From positions 4,382,001 through 4,446,000 of the forward strand of contig OX638333.1 of assembly GCA_951812895.1 (NCBI GenBank): DNA of 64,000 nucleotides. Direction: 5' to 3'. This document shows positions 15,574 to 23,698 of the stretch, piece after piece (within the stretch, counting starts at the first letter, position 1; every line of letters begins with the position of its first letter). Source of the DNA: an uncultured Roseovarius sp. GTDB taxonomy: Bacteria > Pseudomonadota > Alphaproteobacteria > Rhodobacterales > Rhodobacteraceae. The notes under the pieces are model-generated. The model was given only the letters and a program-made list of their open reading frames with translations, did not search any database and was not told the origin of the DNA. The translations under genes and the position numbers were made by a program.

Positions 15574-15603
15574 ACAGGCCGCCGGAGCAGTCCGGCGGCC
15601 TGT
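15574..15603 (+). terminator. Strong hairpin between binding-protein and ATPase genes
   Basis: A perfect 13-base stem (ACAGGCCGCCGGA at 15574-15586 with TCCGGCGGCCTGT at 15591-15603) encloses a 4-base GCAG loop. Only a short T-poor tail follows, so it is more likely a partial terminator or mRNA-stabilising structure that keeps binding-protein transcript in excess over the membrane components. Confidence 0.7.
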
Positions 15604-15623
15604 TGCGCATCAGGGGACAGGAT

Positions 15624-16661
15624 ATGAGCGAAACAGTCGTCAAACTGACGGATGTCTGGAAAATCTTCGGCGCCCGCGCCGAAGAAGCCATGGCAGCCGT
15701 CCAATCAGAAGGGATCGGCAAACCCGAAGTGCTGGAACAGTTCCAGTGCGTCGTCGGTGTGCAAAGCGCTTCCTTCGAAGTCGCCAGAGGGGAAATCTTC
15801 TGCATCATGGGGCTTTCGGGCTCGGGAAAATCAACGCTCGTGCGGCATGTGAACCGGCTGATCGAGCCGACAGCAGGCAGTATTGAAATCATGGGCAGCG
15901 ATGTCTCGGCTATGTCCGATGCAGAACTGCGACGCGTCAGGGCACAACAGATTGGTATGGTGTTCCAGCACATGGCGCTGATGCCGCACAGATCGGTCCG
16001 TGATAACGTCGCCTACCCCCTTGAAATCCGTAAGGTTTCCAAATCCAAACGCTGGGCTATTTCTGACCACGCGCTCGGTCTCGTGGACCTCACCGGATAC
16101 GAGGATCGTCTGCCAAAGGAGCTGTCTGGCGGCATGCAACAGCGCGTTGGTATTGCCCGCGCCTTGGCCTCTGACCCCGAAATCCTGCTGATGGATGAAC
16201 CTTTCTCAGCGCTTGACCCACTGATCCGACTTCAGCTTCAGGATCAGTTCAAGGCACTTGTGGCCCAGCTTCAGAAAACCACCCTTTTCATCACCCATGA
16301 TCTTGATGAGGCTATTCGTATCGGCCACCGCATCGCCATCATGAAGGACGGTGTGATCGTCCAGATCGGCACGCCCGAGGAAATCGTGATGAACCCGGCT
16401 GATGACTACGTTCGCGAATTTGTTCAGGGCATTTCCAAGCTCAAACTGGTCAAGGCGCATTCGATTATGCAGCCCATGGACAGTTACAAGGATTCTCTCG
16501 ACGGGGCACCACGTGCAGACCACGGCGCTGATCTTGATCAGCTGATCGACCTTGCAGTGACCACCGAACAGCCGGTGGTGATCACCGACGGCAGTGCCGA
16601 AGTGGGCATTGTAACCAAACCGCGCCTGTTGCGCGGCATCCAGGGGGGCAAAGATGACTGA
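15624..16661 (+). CDS. Betaine/TMAO-type ABC transporter ATP-binding protein
   Basis: The 345-residue ATPase has Walker A GLSGSGKST (63-71), the signature LSGGMQQRVGIARAL, Walker B ILLMDEPFSALDP and the switch His in FITHDLDEAI. A C-terminal tail of about 75 residues (QPVVITDGSAEVGIVTKPRLLRG) resembles half of a CBS pair as in ProV/OpuAA. ATG at 15624 is preferred because AGGGGACAGG precedes it. The 3' end overlaps the permease gene by 8 bases. It powers the quaternary-amine importer encoded with its neighbours. Confidence 0.93.
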   Translation: MSETVVKLTDVWKIFGARAEEAMAAVQSEGIGKPEVLEQFQCVVGVQSASFEVARGEIFCIMGLSGSGKSTLVRHVNRLIEPTAGSIEIMGSDVSAMSDAELRRVRAQQIGMVFQHMALMPHRSVRDNVAYPLEIRKVSKSKRWAISDHALGLVDLTGYEDRLPKELSGGMQQRVGIARALASDPEILLMDEPFSALDPLIRLQLQDQFKALVAQLQKTTLFITHDLDEAIRIGHRIAIMKDGVIVQIGTPEEIVMNPADDYVREFVQGISKLKLVKAHSIMQPMDSYKDSLDGAPRADHGADLDQLIDLAVTTEQPVVITDGSAEVGIVTKPRLLRGIQGGKDD

Positions 16662-18240
16662 TACTGCAACAGAAATGAAAGTCACGGCCGCCTCGGATAT
16701 CGAGGTTGATCGTGATGCACTCGACAATTCAATTCGTGAATTCGCCGTTGAAAACGGCGATTACTACGTTGGCGCGTTCCACAAAATTCACGACGCTACG
16801 GGTATTTTGCCCAACACCTTCAACACGGCGGCAGCCTTGTTTGGGCCGCTCTGGTCGGCCTCTCGGGCCATTTGGGGGATGTTCTGGGGGTTCCTGATCC
16901 TCGAAATCATCGCCTGGGTTCAGATTGGCCGTGGTGCCTGGGGCAATCCCGGCGCCGACATGACAGAACGTGCCCTGCGGCAAGAAGCCCGCGCAGATCA
17001 AATGCTTGAAAAAGCGGCCGCAGCGACCGAACAGGCAGATATCGACCGGTTTGAAAAGCTCGCGGCAAACCTCAAGAACACGGCAAGCAAAAGCTTTGAA
17101 AAGGCGGATGCCGCTCAGGCAGAGGCCTTTGGTATCATGCTCACCGGGCTCATATTGTTACTGGTATTCAAGCTGGTTCAGGGATTCTACGCCAACTCTG
17201 TCTATGAAAAACAGTATTCCCGCTGGCGGATCGATCCGGACAGCACCGAAAGCGGGCGCTCTACGCGCAACATGGGTATGGGCGCTATCCTGACCGCTGC
17301 CATTGGCCCGCTGATTGTCTACAAATTCACGGTCAGTGGATCTTTGCCGGTTCTGGATGAATTCCCCGAAGACAGTGCCTCTGCGGTCTTTCTTGGTGAA
17401 GGAAACGGTACGCTTTATGCCACCCTCGCCAAATGGATGGAGGCCCGAATTGACGCCGCCGCGATCGCGGGTGGCGATGTCTTTGACGGCATCGTGGCCG
17501 GTGTCCGCACCGTCCTTGACGCCCTGACACTGGCGCTGAACGGCTCTCCGTGGCCAGTAGTGATGCTGGTAATCGCCGTCACCGCATGGCGCGCCGCTGG
17601 ACCACGTGTAGCGATCTTTACGGTAGCCTCGATGGCATATGTTGCTGTGCTGGGTTACTGGGCCACTGCTATGGAAACTGTTGCTCTAGTGGGCGCATCG
17701 GTGATCCTGTGCGTGGTGTTCGGCATACCTCTGGGCATCTGGTTCGGCAAATCCCGCCGCGCCTACCGCGCGGCAGAGCCAGTACTCGACCTGATGCAGA
17801 CACTTCCGGCCTTCGTGTACCTGATCCCGGTCATCGCCTTTTTTGGCACCGGCAACCCGCCGGGTATTCTGGCCACGATCATCTTTGGTATGCCACCTGT
17901 CATCCGACTGACCGCTCTGGGCATGCGTGGAGTACCTGAAAGCATCAAGGAAGCCGCAGACGCCTTTGGGGCCACCCGTTGGCAAAAACTCAAGGATGTC
18001 GAAATCCCGCTTGCCCTACCCTCAATTATGGCAGGCGTGAACCAGACCATCCTGATGTGTCTGTCGATGGTGGTGATCATCTCGCTGATCGGCGGTGGTG
18101 GTTTGGGCAAAGACGTACTTGAGGCGCTGCAATACGCGGCCAAGGGTCAGGGCCTGTTGGCAGGTTTCTCTATCCTGTTCCTCGCCATGGTTATGGACCG
18201 CATCGTTCAGGGCGCGTTCCGCCGCGACGATCAAAAGTAA
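16654..18240 (+). CDS. Betaine/TMAO-type ABC transporter permease with long N-terminal extension
   Basis: The 528-residue permease is much longer than ProW (about 350). Its C-terminal half is a normal BPD-type permease with the EAA loop EAADAFGATRWQKLKDVEIP and several membrane helices. The N-terminal ~290 residues contain a membrane segment at about 72-92, a charged, Ala-rich probable coiled coil at about 103-158, a second segment at about 158-177 and a third at about 208-226. Such an extended form is what I expect of the TmoV/TmoW-like branch, but its role is unclear. The gene ends just before a terminator. Confidence 0.88.
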   Translation: MTDTATEMKVTAASDIEVDRDALDNSIREFAVENGDYYVGAFHKIHDATGILPNTFNTAAALFGPLWSASRAIWGMFWGFLILEIIAWVQIGRGAWGNPGADMTERALRQEARADQMLEKAAAATEQADIDRFEKLAANLKNTASKSFEKADAAQAEAFGIMLTGLILLLVFKLVQGFYANSVYEKQYSRWRIDPDSTESGRSTRNMGMGAILTAAIGPLIVYKFTVSGSLPVLDEFPEDSASAVFLGEGNGTLYATLAKWMEARIDAAAIAGGDVFDGIVAGVRTVLDALTLALNGSPWPVVMLVIAVTAWRAAGPRVAIFTVASMAYVAVLGYWATAMETVALVGASVILCVVFGIPLGIWFGKSRRAYRAAEPVLDLMQTLPAFVYLIPVIAFFGTGNPPGILATIIFGMPPVIRLTALGMRGVPESIKEAADAFGATRWQKLKDVEIPLALPSIMAGVNQTILMCLSMVVIISLIGGGGLGKDVLEALQYAAKGQGLLAGFSILFLAMVMDRIVQGAFRRDDQK

Positions 18241-18253
18241 CTTAAAAAATAAT

Positions 18254-18284
18254 TCGGCCCCGGGTCAGCGCGATCCGGGGCCGA
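18254..18284 (+). terminator. Terminator of the ABC transporter operon
   Basis: Ten-base arms TCGGCCCCGG (18254-18263) and CCGGGGCCGA (18275-18284) form a strong stem, followed by GTTTCGG. It ends the transporter operon, so the following ureohydrolase gene is probably a separate unit. Confidence 0.7.
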
Positions 18285-18335
18285 GTTTCGGAATTGTGTA
18301 CATGATCCACTCAATTCGCGCTTAACATCCCGATC

Positions 18336-18367
18336 TTTGTACAATAGCGATATACAATCTGTACAAA
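18336..18367. promoter_or_regulatory. Operator-like inverted repeat before the ureohydrolase gene
   Basis: TTTGTACA (18336-18343) and TGTACAAA (18360-18367) form an inverted repeat with a 16-base spacer, 37 bases before the start at 18404. A third GTGTACA lies at 18296-18302. Such TTGTACAA elements are typical of GntR- or LacI-type operators; no such regulator is in the window. Confidence 0.45.
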
Positions 18368-18403
18368 TTGCACAGATTTCAAACTCTTTTCATGGGGACG
18401 AAC

Positions 18404-19384
18404 ATGGCTGACAGGCATCAAAAATCTATGATGGACAATCTCTACTGGTGGGGCATTCCCACTATGTTCCGTTGTCCCAACGAAGGCCCTGAAAACAAGG
18501 ATATAGCGCTTGTTGGCGTGCCCCATTCCACCGGAAACGGCACCACAGAGCGGGATCAGCACCTCGGCCCAAGGGCGGTACGCAACGTCTCGGCCGTTCA
18601 GCGCCGGGTACATTCACAATTTGGAGTAGACCCTTGGAATAGCGTGAAAATTGCCGATGTGGGCGATGTCCCATTCCCCCGCGCTAACGACAACGAAGAC
18701 TGTATCGAACGCATAACCGAGTTCTACAAAGACATCGATTCCGCCGGTGCCCGCCCCATTTCTGTCGGCGGGGATCACTCAATTACCGGGGGGATCGTAC
18801 AGGCGCTCGGGAACGGAAACCTCGCACAAAATCAACCTGTTAGCTTCCTCCATTTCGATGCGCATACGGATGTCTTCACCAAAGTTGACCACTTCCTTGG
18901 CGCCAAAAAATCCGCCGCCCACTGGGGTGCGTACCTAGCCGATCAGGGTCAAGTCGACCCAACCCGCTCAATGCAGATCGGATTACGCGGGCATCCACGC
19001 AGTGCGGACTGGCTACAGCCCTCATATGATTACGGCTACAACATTGTAACTATGAGAGAATTTCGCAAGCGCGGCCTGGAAGACGTGGTTGCTCAATCAC
19101 GCGAAGTGCTGGGCGACCGACCTGTCTACATCACCTTTGACCTCGATTGCCTCGACCCCACTATTGCCCCGGCAGTATCCAATTTGGAACCCGGCGAAAA
19201 AGGCTTTGATATCGACGAAGCCGTCGGTCTCCTGCACGCCGCCCGTGGCCTGAATATCATTGGCGGGGATGTCGTTTGCATGATGCCAACCAAAGATTCT
19301 CCAAACAATATCACGGCTTTAACGGCAGCAGCGGTAATGTTTGAGATGATCAGCATGATCGCAGAAAACGTCGGTGGCGGTTGA
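18404..19384 (+). CDS. Ureohydrolase family protein (agmatinase/guanidinobutyrase-like)
   Basis: The 326-residue protein has all manganese ligands of the arginase/agmatinase superfamily: GGDHS (122-126), DAHTD (152-156) and DLDCLDP (246-252). It is divergent from the second ureohydrolase in this window (36753-37718), which has GGDHY and DIDGLDP, so the two probably hydrolyse different guanidino compounds to urea plus an amine. Candidates are agmatine, guanidinobutyrate or guanidinopropionate. ATG at 18404 follows GGGGA; the frame continues upstream to 18368 only through a TTG within the operator region. Confidence 0.88.
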   Translation: MADRHQKSMMDNLYWWGIPTMFRCPNEGPENKDIALVGVPHSTGNGTTERDQHLGPRAVRNVSAVQRRVHSQFGVDPWNSVKIADVGDVPFPRANDNEDCIERITEFYKDIDSAGARPISVGGDHSITGGIVQALGNGNLAQNQPVSFLHFDAHTDVFTKVDHFLGAKKSAAHWGAYLADQGQVDPTRSMQIGLRGHPRSADWLQPSYDYGYNIVTMREFRKRGLEDVVAQSREVLGDRPVYITFDLDCLDPTIAPAVSNLEPGEKGFDIDEAVGLLHAARGLNIIGGDVVCMMPTKDSPNNITALTAAAVMFEMISMIAENVGGG

Positions 19385-19544
19385 ATTCTCCCGGCCTCAT
19401 TCTTTGTAACCCGGCACAGTAAAAGCAAAACATTGCCCAAATTCCGGCAATGAAACACCCGACTCCTATGGCCTACTGCTTCTACATTCAAATGCGCCGG
19501 TTGGGCGCCCGCCCGACCGGTGTTCCGAGGATAGGAGCAGCCCA

Positions 19545-19670
19545 ATGGCAACCCAACAGACCCAACCAACGGACAAGGCAAAGCCTAAGCCGGATAAGCC
19601 AACCAAACAGGTAAAAGAACCAGTAAAAGTCATTTCTCGTCAGGTGTTTACCGACTTTGCAGGCATCTAA
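19545..19670 (+). CDS. Small basic, proline-rich ORF (41 aa), uncharacterised
   Basis: An ATG preceded at 7-base spacing by AGGAG (19533-19537) opens a 41-codon frame encoding MATQQTQPTDKAKPKPDKPTK and so on, ending in RQVFTDFAGI and TAA. The first half is rich in Lys, Pro, Gln and Thr; the C-terminal VFTDFAGI looks like a short amphipathic tail. I do not recognise it. It lies alone between the ureohydrolase and ndk, with 160 bases of non-coding sequence upstream, enough for its own promoter. A real small gene is plausible but not certain. Confidence 0.5.
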   Translation: MATQQTQPTDKAKPKPDKPTKQVKEPVKVISRQVFTDFAGI

Positions 19671-19712
19671 ACGTGACTTGGTCTGTTAACTCAGATCAAT
19701 ACCGGTACGCAC

Positions 19713-19745
19713 AAAAAAAGGCCGTGCCCATGGTCGGACACAGCC
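19713..19745 (-). terminator. Rho-independent terminator of ndk
   Basis: On the minus strand GGCTGTGTCC (19745-19736) pairs with GGGCACGGCC (19729-19720), including two G-U pairs, and is followed by seven T (19719-19713). A textbook intrinsic terminator 28 bases after the ndk stop. Confidence 0.9.
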
Positions 19746-19772
19746 CAAATAGATATTTATCAGCGCCTTGGC

Positions 19773-20195
19773 TTAGCCGACAAGCTCAAGCCCAGCGAAG
19801 AAGTAAGCGATCTCAACCGCGGCGGTTTCTGCAGCGTCAGAGCCGTGAACTGAGTTTTCGCCAACCGATTCAGCAAATTCGGCACGAACCGTACCCGGTG
19901 CCGCATCGGCAGGGTTTGTTGCGCCCATAACTTCGCGGTTCTTGGCAATTGCGCCTTCACCTTCCAGAACCTGAACAACCACCGGCTCGCTCGCCATGAA
20001 TTCACACAACTCATCATAGAACGGACGTTCCGCGTGCACCGCATAGAACACACCGGCCTGTGCTTTGGTCAGATGAATGCGCTTTTGCGCCGCGATACGA
20101 AGCCCGGCATCTTCGAACTTGGCGTTGATTTTTCCGGTCAGGTTGCGTTTGGTTGCATCTGGTTTGATGATGCTCAATGTGCGTTCAACAGCCAT
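19773..20195 (-). CDS. ndk: Nucleoside diphosphate kinase
   Basis: The 140-residue protein matches bacterial Ndk along its full length: [20 protein letters not shown], the [12 protein letters not shown] segment, [23 protein letters not shown] and the phospho-histidine His117 in NSVHGSD. It transfers gamma-phosphates among nucleotides in the cytoplasm. It is monocistronic with its own terminator and is divergent from the ABC-F gene. Confidence 0.98.
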   Translation of the reverse strand: MAVERTLSIIKPDATKRNLTGKINAKFEDAGLRIAAQKRIHLTKAQAGVFYAVHAERPFYDELCEFMASEPVVVQVLEGEGAIAKNREVMGATNPADAAPGTVRAEFAESVGENSVHGSDAAETAAVEIAYFFAGLELVG

Positions 20196-20328
20196 TTCAG
20201 CCTCTTTTCCTTAAATAATTCGCACAGACCCCCTGTCCGTGCGCAAAGATCGCGGCCCCGATAACATGGGGTGCTGGTTTTGAAAAGCGACGATTGACCC
20301 GGACGGGCCAATGCGGCATGCGGGAGTC

Positions 20329-22182
20329 ATGTTGCGTATTGATGATATTTCCTATTCGGTAGCGGGCCGCCCGCTCATCGAACATGCTTCGGCCTCCATC
20401 CCGGATGGCCACAAGGTGGGTATTGTTGGCCGCAACGGCACCGGTAAAACCACGTTATTTCGCCTGATCCGAAAGGAACTGGCGCTTGAAACCGGGGACA
20501 TCTCCCTTCCATCACGCGCACGCATCGGTGGCGTGGATCAGGAAGTTCCATCTAGTGAGGAATCTCTACTTAATACGGTCCTTAAGGCCGACACGGAACG
20601 TGCTGAATTGCTTCAGGAATCTGAAACGGCGACGGACGGAAGTCGGATTGCTGAAATACAAACGCGTCTGGCAGATATTGATGCCTGGTCGGCCGAGGCG
20701 CGTGCGTCCTCCATCCTCAAGGGCCTTGGATTTACAGATGCCGAGCAAAGCATGCCGTGTTCCGCGTTTTCCGGAGGTTGGCGCATGCGGGTTGCGCTTG
20801 CTGCGGTGCTGTTTGCGCAGCCGGACTTGCTGTTGCTCGACGAGCCAACGAACTACCTGGATCTTGAGGGTGCGCTTTGGCTTGAAAACTATCTGACCCG
20901 CTATCCCCATACGGTGCTGATCATCAGTCATGATCGCGGCCTTTTGAACCGCGCGGTTGGGTCAATCCTGCACCTGGAAGACAGAAAACTGACGTTGTAT
21001 TCCGGCGGTTACGACCGGTTTGCAGAAACTCGGGCTGCCCGACTGGCCACAGCCGAGGCCGAAGCCCAGAAGCAAGATGCCAGACGCGCGCATTTACAAT
21101 CTTATGTCGATCGCTTTCGGTACAAAGCCGACAAGGCCAAGCAGGCGCAGGCCAGAATCAAAGCGCTTGCCCGGATGAAACCAATTTCACGCCCGCAAGA
21201 AGCGGCCCTCAGGGCATTCTCATTTCCCGATCCGGAAGAACTGTCACCACCAATCCTGCGGCTTGATGACACTGCAGTGGGATATGATGATAAACCCGTT
21301 CTCCAACGGCTTGACCTTCGGATTGATCAGGATGACCGCATCGCCCTGCTGGGTAGAAATGGTGAAGGTAAATCAACGCTTTCCAAGCTCTTATCCGGCA
21401 AACTTCAAGCGATGAGCGGTCGCATTCACCGTGCATCAAAGCTGCGCGTTGGATACTTTGCCCAACATCAGGTCGAAGAACTTTACACAGATGAAACACC
21501 GCTGGATCACATCCGGCGGATGCGTCCTGGTGAGCTCCCGGTCAAGCTGCGGGCCCGTTTGGGCGGATTTGGTATCGGCGCTGATCAGGCGGATACGATT
21601 GTCGCCAGATTATCCGGCGGTCAAAAAGCAAGGCTTAGCTTGCTGCTGGCAACCTTGGATGCCCCTCACATGCTGATCCTCGATGAACCAACCAACCATC
21701 TGGACATTGAAAGCCGGGAGGCGTTGGTTGAGGCGCTTACCGCTTATTCCGGCGCGATAATTCTGGTCAGCCACGACATGCACTTGCTTTCGCTGGTGGC
21801 GGATAGATTGTGGTTGGTGAAGAATGGTCGGGTTAACCCTTACGATGGTGATCTGGAAAGCTACCGGGCTTCACTATTGTCAAAAACTGACGCGCCAAAA
21901 CCACCGCGCAAACCTAAGAATGAGAAGCCCAAACGCGCGTCTCGCGATACCATTCTGGCGCTTCGGCAAGAAGTGAAAAAATGCGAGCAGCGCGTTGAAA
22001 AACTTCATGAAATGCGTGATCGAATTAGCAAAAAGCTTGCCGATCCTGTGATGTACAAAATCTCTCATGCTGATCAGGCCGCCGGGTGGCAGAAGAAATA
22101 CACCGAGGTGATGAACGGCATCGACCGGGCAGAGGCACTTTGGATGGCAGCGTTAGAGCAATTGGATCAGGCCGAAGGATAG
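20329..22182 (+). CDS. ABC-F family ATPase (Uup/YheS-like)
   Basis: The 617-residue soluble protein has two ABC domains: Walker A GRNGTGKTT near residue 35 with FSGGWRMRVALAA and LLLLDEPTNYLDL, then GRNGEGKST, LSGGQKARLSLLLA and LILDEPTNHLDI. Between them is the charged linker (RRAHLQSYVDRFRYKADKAKQAQARIKALARM) that reaches into the ribosomal E site in ABC-F factors. A C-terminal basic coiled coil follows from about residue 540 (KPPRKPKNEKPKRASR, LRQEVKKCEQRVEKLHEMRDRI). It is a translation factor rather than a transporter, since no membrane segment exists. ATG at 20329 fits the family start. Confidence 0.95.
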   Translation: MLRIDDISYSVAGRPLIEHASASIPDGHKVGIVGRNGTGKTTLFRLIRKELALETGDISLPSRARIGGVDQEVPSSEESLLNTVLKADTERAELLQESETATDGSRIAEIQTRLADIDAWSAEARASSILKGLGFTDAEQSMPCSAFSGGWRMRVALAAVLFAQPDLLLLDEPTNYLDLEGALWLENYLTRYPHTVLIISHDRGLLNRAVGSILHLEDRKLTLYSGGYDRFAETRAARLATAEAEAQKQDARRAHLQSYVDRFRYKADKAKQAQARIKALARMKPISRPQEAALRAFSFPDPEELSPPILRLDDTAVGYDDKPVLQRLDLRIDQDDRIALLGRNGEGKSTLSKLLSGKLQAMSGRIHRASKLRVGYFAQHQVEELYTDETPLDHIRRMRPGELPVKLRARLGGFGIGADQADTIVARLSGGQKARLSLLLATLDAPHMLILDEPTNHLDIESREALVEALTAYSGAIILVSHDMHLLSLVADRLWLVKNGRVNPYDGDLESYRASLLSKTDAPKPPRKPKNEKPKRASRDTILALRQEVKKCEQRVEKLHEMRDRISKKLADPVMYKISHADQAAGWQKKYTEVMNGIDRAEALWMAALEQLDQAEG

Positions 22183-22303
22183 GCCGTCTGCTTTTTGACA
22201 ATTTGCACAATCGTACATGGGTTTTTGCAAATATGGCGCGCGCGCTTGCGCCCGCCCGCTAAAGGCCCTAGGCCAAGGCCAATCTGCCAGCGGATGGAAA
22301 GAC

Positions 22304-22933
22304 ATGGACACCTCATTTCTGATCACCACCTTCGTCACGTTAATCGTAGTGATCGACCCAATTGCGTTGATGCCGATGTTTCTGGCGCTGACCCGAGGGT
22401 TAAGCCCGGCCCGCCGCCGCGCAATCGCGATTCGGGCCTGTGGAACGGCGACTGTTCTGCTGGTTGTGTTTGCCTGTTTCGGCGAAGCGGTTCTTGGGTT
22501 TATCGGCATTTCCATGCCGGCGTTTCGTATCGCAGGCGGTCTGCTGCTTTTCCTGACGGCGCTGGACATGTTGTTTGAACGGCGCACGCCCCGGCGTGAA
22601 GGGGCTGCTGATCAGGCGACCGACGAGGACGACGATAACGACCCCTCGATTTTTCCAATTGCCATACCACTTATCGCGGGGCCAGGGGCCATTGCGTCGG
22701 TCATTCTTTTGGCTGGCCAGAAGCCGGGATTTGAAGGGTTGCCTTGGGTTTTGGGGATCTTGTTTCTGGTGGTCGCCTCCGTGCTTCTTCTTTTTCTGGC
22801 GTCCGACCTTGTTGAAAGGGCCTTGGGACGTACGGGCATCAACGTTGTAACCCGCCTGCTTGGTATGTTGCTGGCCGCGCTCGCGGTGCAATTCGTTCTG
22901 GATGGTCTGCGCGGCTTTGGATTCGCCGCGTGA
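22304..22933 (+). CDS. MarC family integral membrane protein
   Basis: The 209-residue protein has the six-helix MarC/UPF0056 layout: TTFVTLIVVIDPIALMPMFLAL, GLLLFLTALDMLF, a charged cytoplasmic loop (RRTPRREGAADQATDEDDDNDPSIFPIAIPLIAGPGAIASVILL) and helices to GMLLAALAVQFVLDGL. The inverted-repeat signature DP-x-PxF / P-x-xxGPGA is visible. Function of this family is not settled. ATG at 22304 is chosen because the upstream frame lies in an otherwise non-coding GC-rich leader. Confidence 0.92.
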   Translation: MDTSFLITTFVTLIVVIDPIALMPMFLALTRGLSPARRRAIAIRACGTATVLLVVFACFGEAVLGFIGISMPAFRIAGGLLLFLTALDMLFERRTPRREGAADQATDEDDDNDPSIFPIAIPLIAGPGAIASVILLAGQKPGFEGLPWVLGILFLVVASVLLLFLASDLVERALGRTGINVVTRLLGMLLAALAVQFVLDGLRGFGFAA

Positions 22934-22970
22934 GCATTCAATTTCGAAAATCCGGACCTATATCCAACTG

Positions 22971-23549
22971 ATGAGCGATTTCGACTACGCCCGCCTGTTT
23001 TATCTTGTGCTGCTTGGTGCCGCGGTTTTGCTGTGGTTTTTCGCCCAAAACCGCGCATCTTTGGGGAAACTGACCCAGCAGGCGCTTATCTGGGGGCTCA
23101 TTTTTGTCGGCGTCATCGCAGCGGTCGGGTTATGGGGCGATATCCGAAACACGGTTCAACAGGGGCAACAGATTGCTTCGGACGCACAAATAGAATTGCC
23201 ACGCGCAGATGACGGCCATTACTATCTGACGGCCGACGTAAACGGCGCCCCGGTCCTGTTTGTCGTCGACACCGGTGCCACACAAATAGTGCTCAGCCAA
23301 GCAGATGCCGAAAGTGCCGGGCTTGATACCGATGATCTGGCTTACATCGGTCGTGCATATACAGCGAATGGAGAGGTACGCACAGCACCCGTCTGGCTTG
23401 AAAGCATCACTGTCGGCCCGATCGAAGATCTTGGGGTCAAAGCCGTGGTGAATGAAGGCGATCTGGAACAATCACTTTTGGGTATGGACTACCTTCAGCG
23501 TTATTCCAGCGTTGAAATCAGTGGCGGAACACTTGTCCTTAAGAGATAA
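22971..23549 (+). CDS. Membrane-anchored retropepsin-like aspartic protease
   Basis: The 192-residue protein has an N-terminal membrane helix (LFYLVLLGAAVLLWFFA), a second hydrophobic segment near residue 45 and a periplasmic clan AA domain with catalytic VVDTGATQIVLS. The flap-like region LAYIGRAYTANGEVRTAPVWLESITVG and GMDYLQRYSSVEISGGTLVLKR complete a single-domain TIGR02281-type protease, which works as a homodimer. It follows marC by 37 bases. Substrate unknown. Confidence 0.9.
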   Translation: MSDFDYARLFYLVLLGAAVLLWFFAQNRASLGKLTQQALIWGLIFVGVIAAVGLWGDIRNTVQQGQQIASDAQIELPRADDGHYYLTADVNGAPVLFVVDTGATQIVLSQADAESAGLDTDDLAYIGRAYTANGEVRTAPVWLESITVGPIEDLGVKAVVNEGDLEQSLLGMDYLQRYSSVEISGGTLVLKR

Positions 23550-23563
23550 ATGCGCTCTGCGCG

Positions 23564-23613
23564 GGGATATTTAAAGCAAGAAGAATAGTCTTTCTTTTTG
23601 CCACAAATATCCC
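23564..23613. repeat. Palindromic intergenic element, probable dispersed repeat
   Basis: GGGATATTT (23564-23572) is the inverted match of AAATATCCC (23605-23613), and the intervening segment contains an imperfect stem GCAAGAAGA / TCTTTCTTTTTGC. The left half reappears in inverted orientation at 42800 (TTCTTCTTGC, AATATCC). Located between convergent genes it may also act as terminator for both. Confidence 0.6.
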
Positions 23614-23698
23614 GGGGTCTGGCGCGGCGCCTCAGGGCCTGCGTCGCCTGAACGCAAAAGTATTCTGCGTGCTGAAAGCACTCAATCAGACATCACGC

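Noticed and set aside
18241..18403. Guanidine riboswitch before the ureohydrolase gene
   Set aside because: The leader is short and shows only TGTACA repeats and the upstream terminator; no ACGR-loop hairpin pair or other known guanidine aptamer could be traced.
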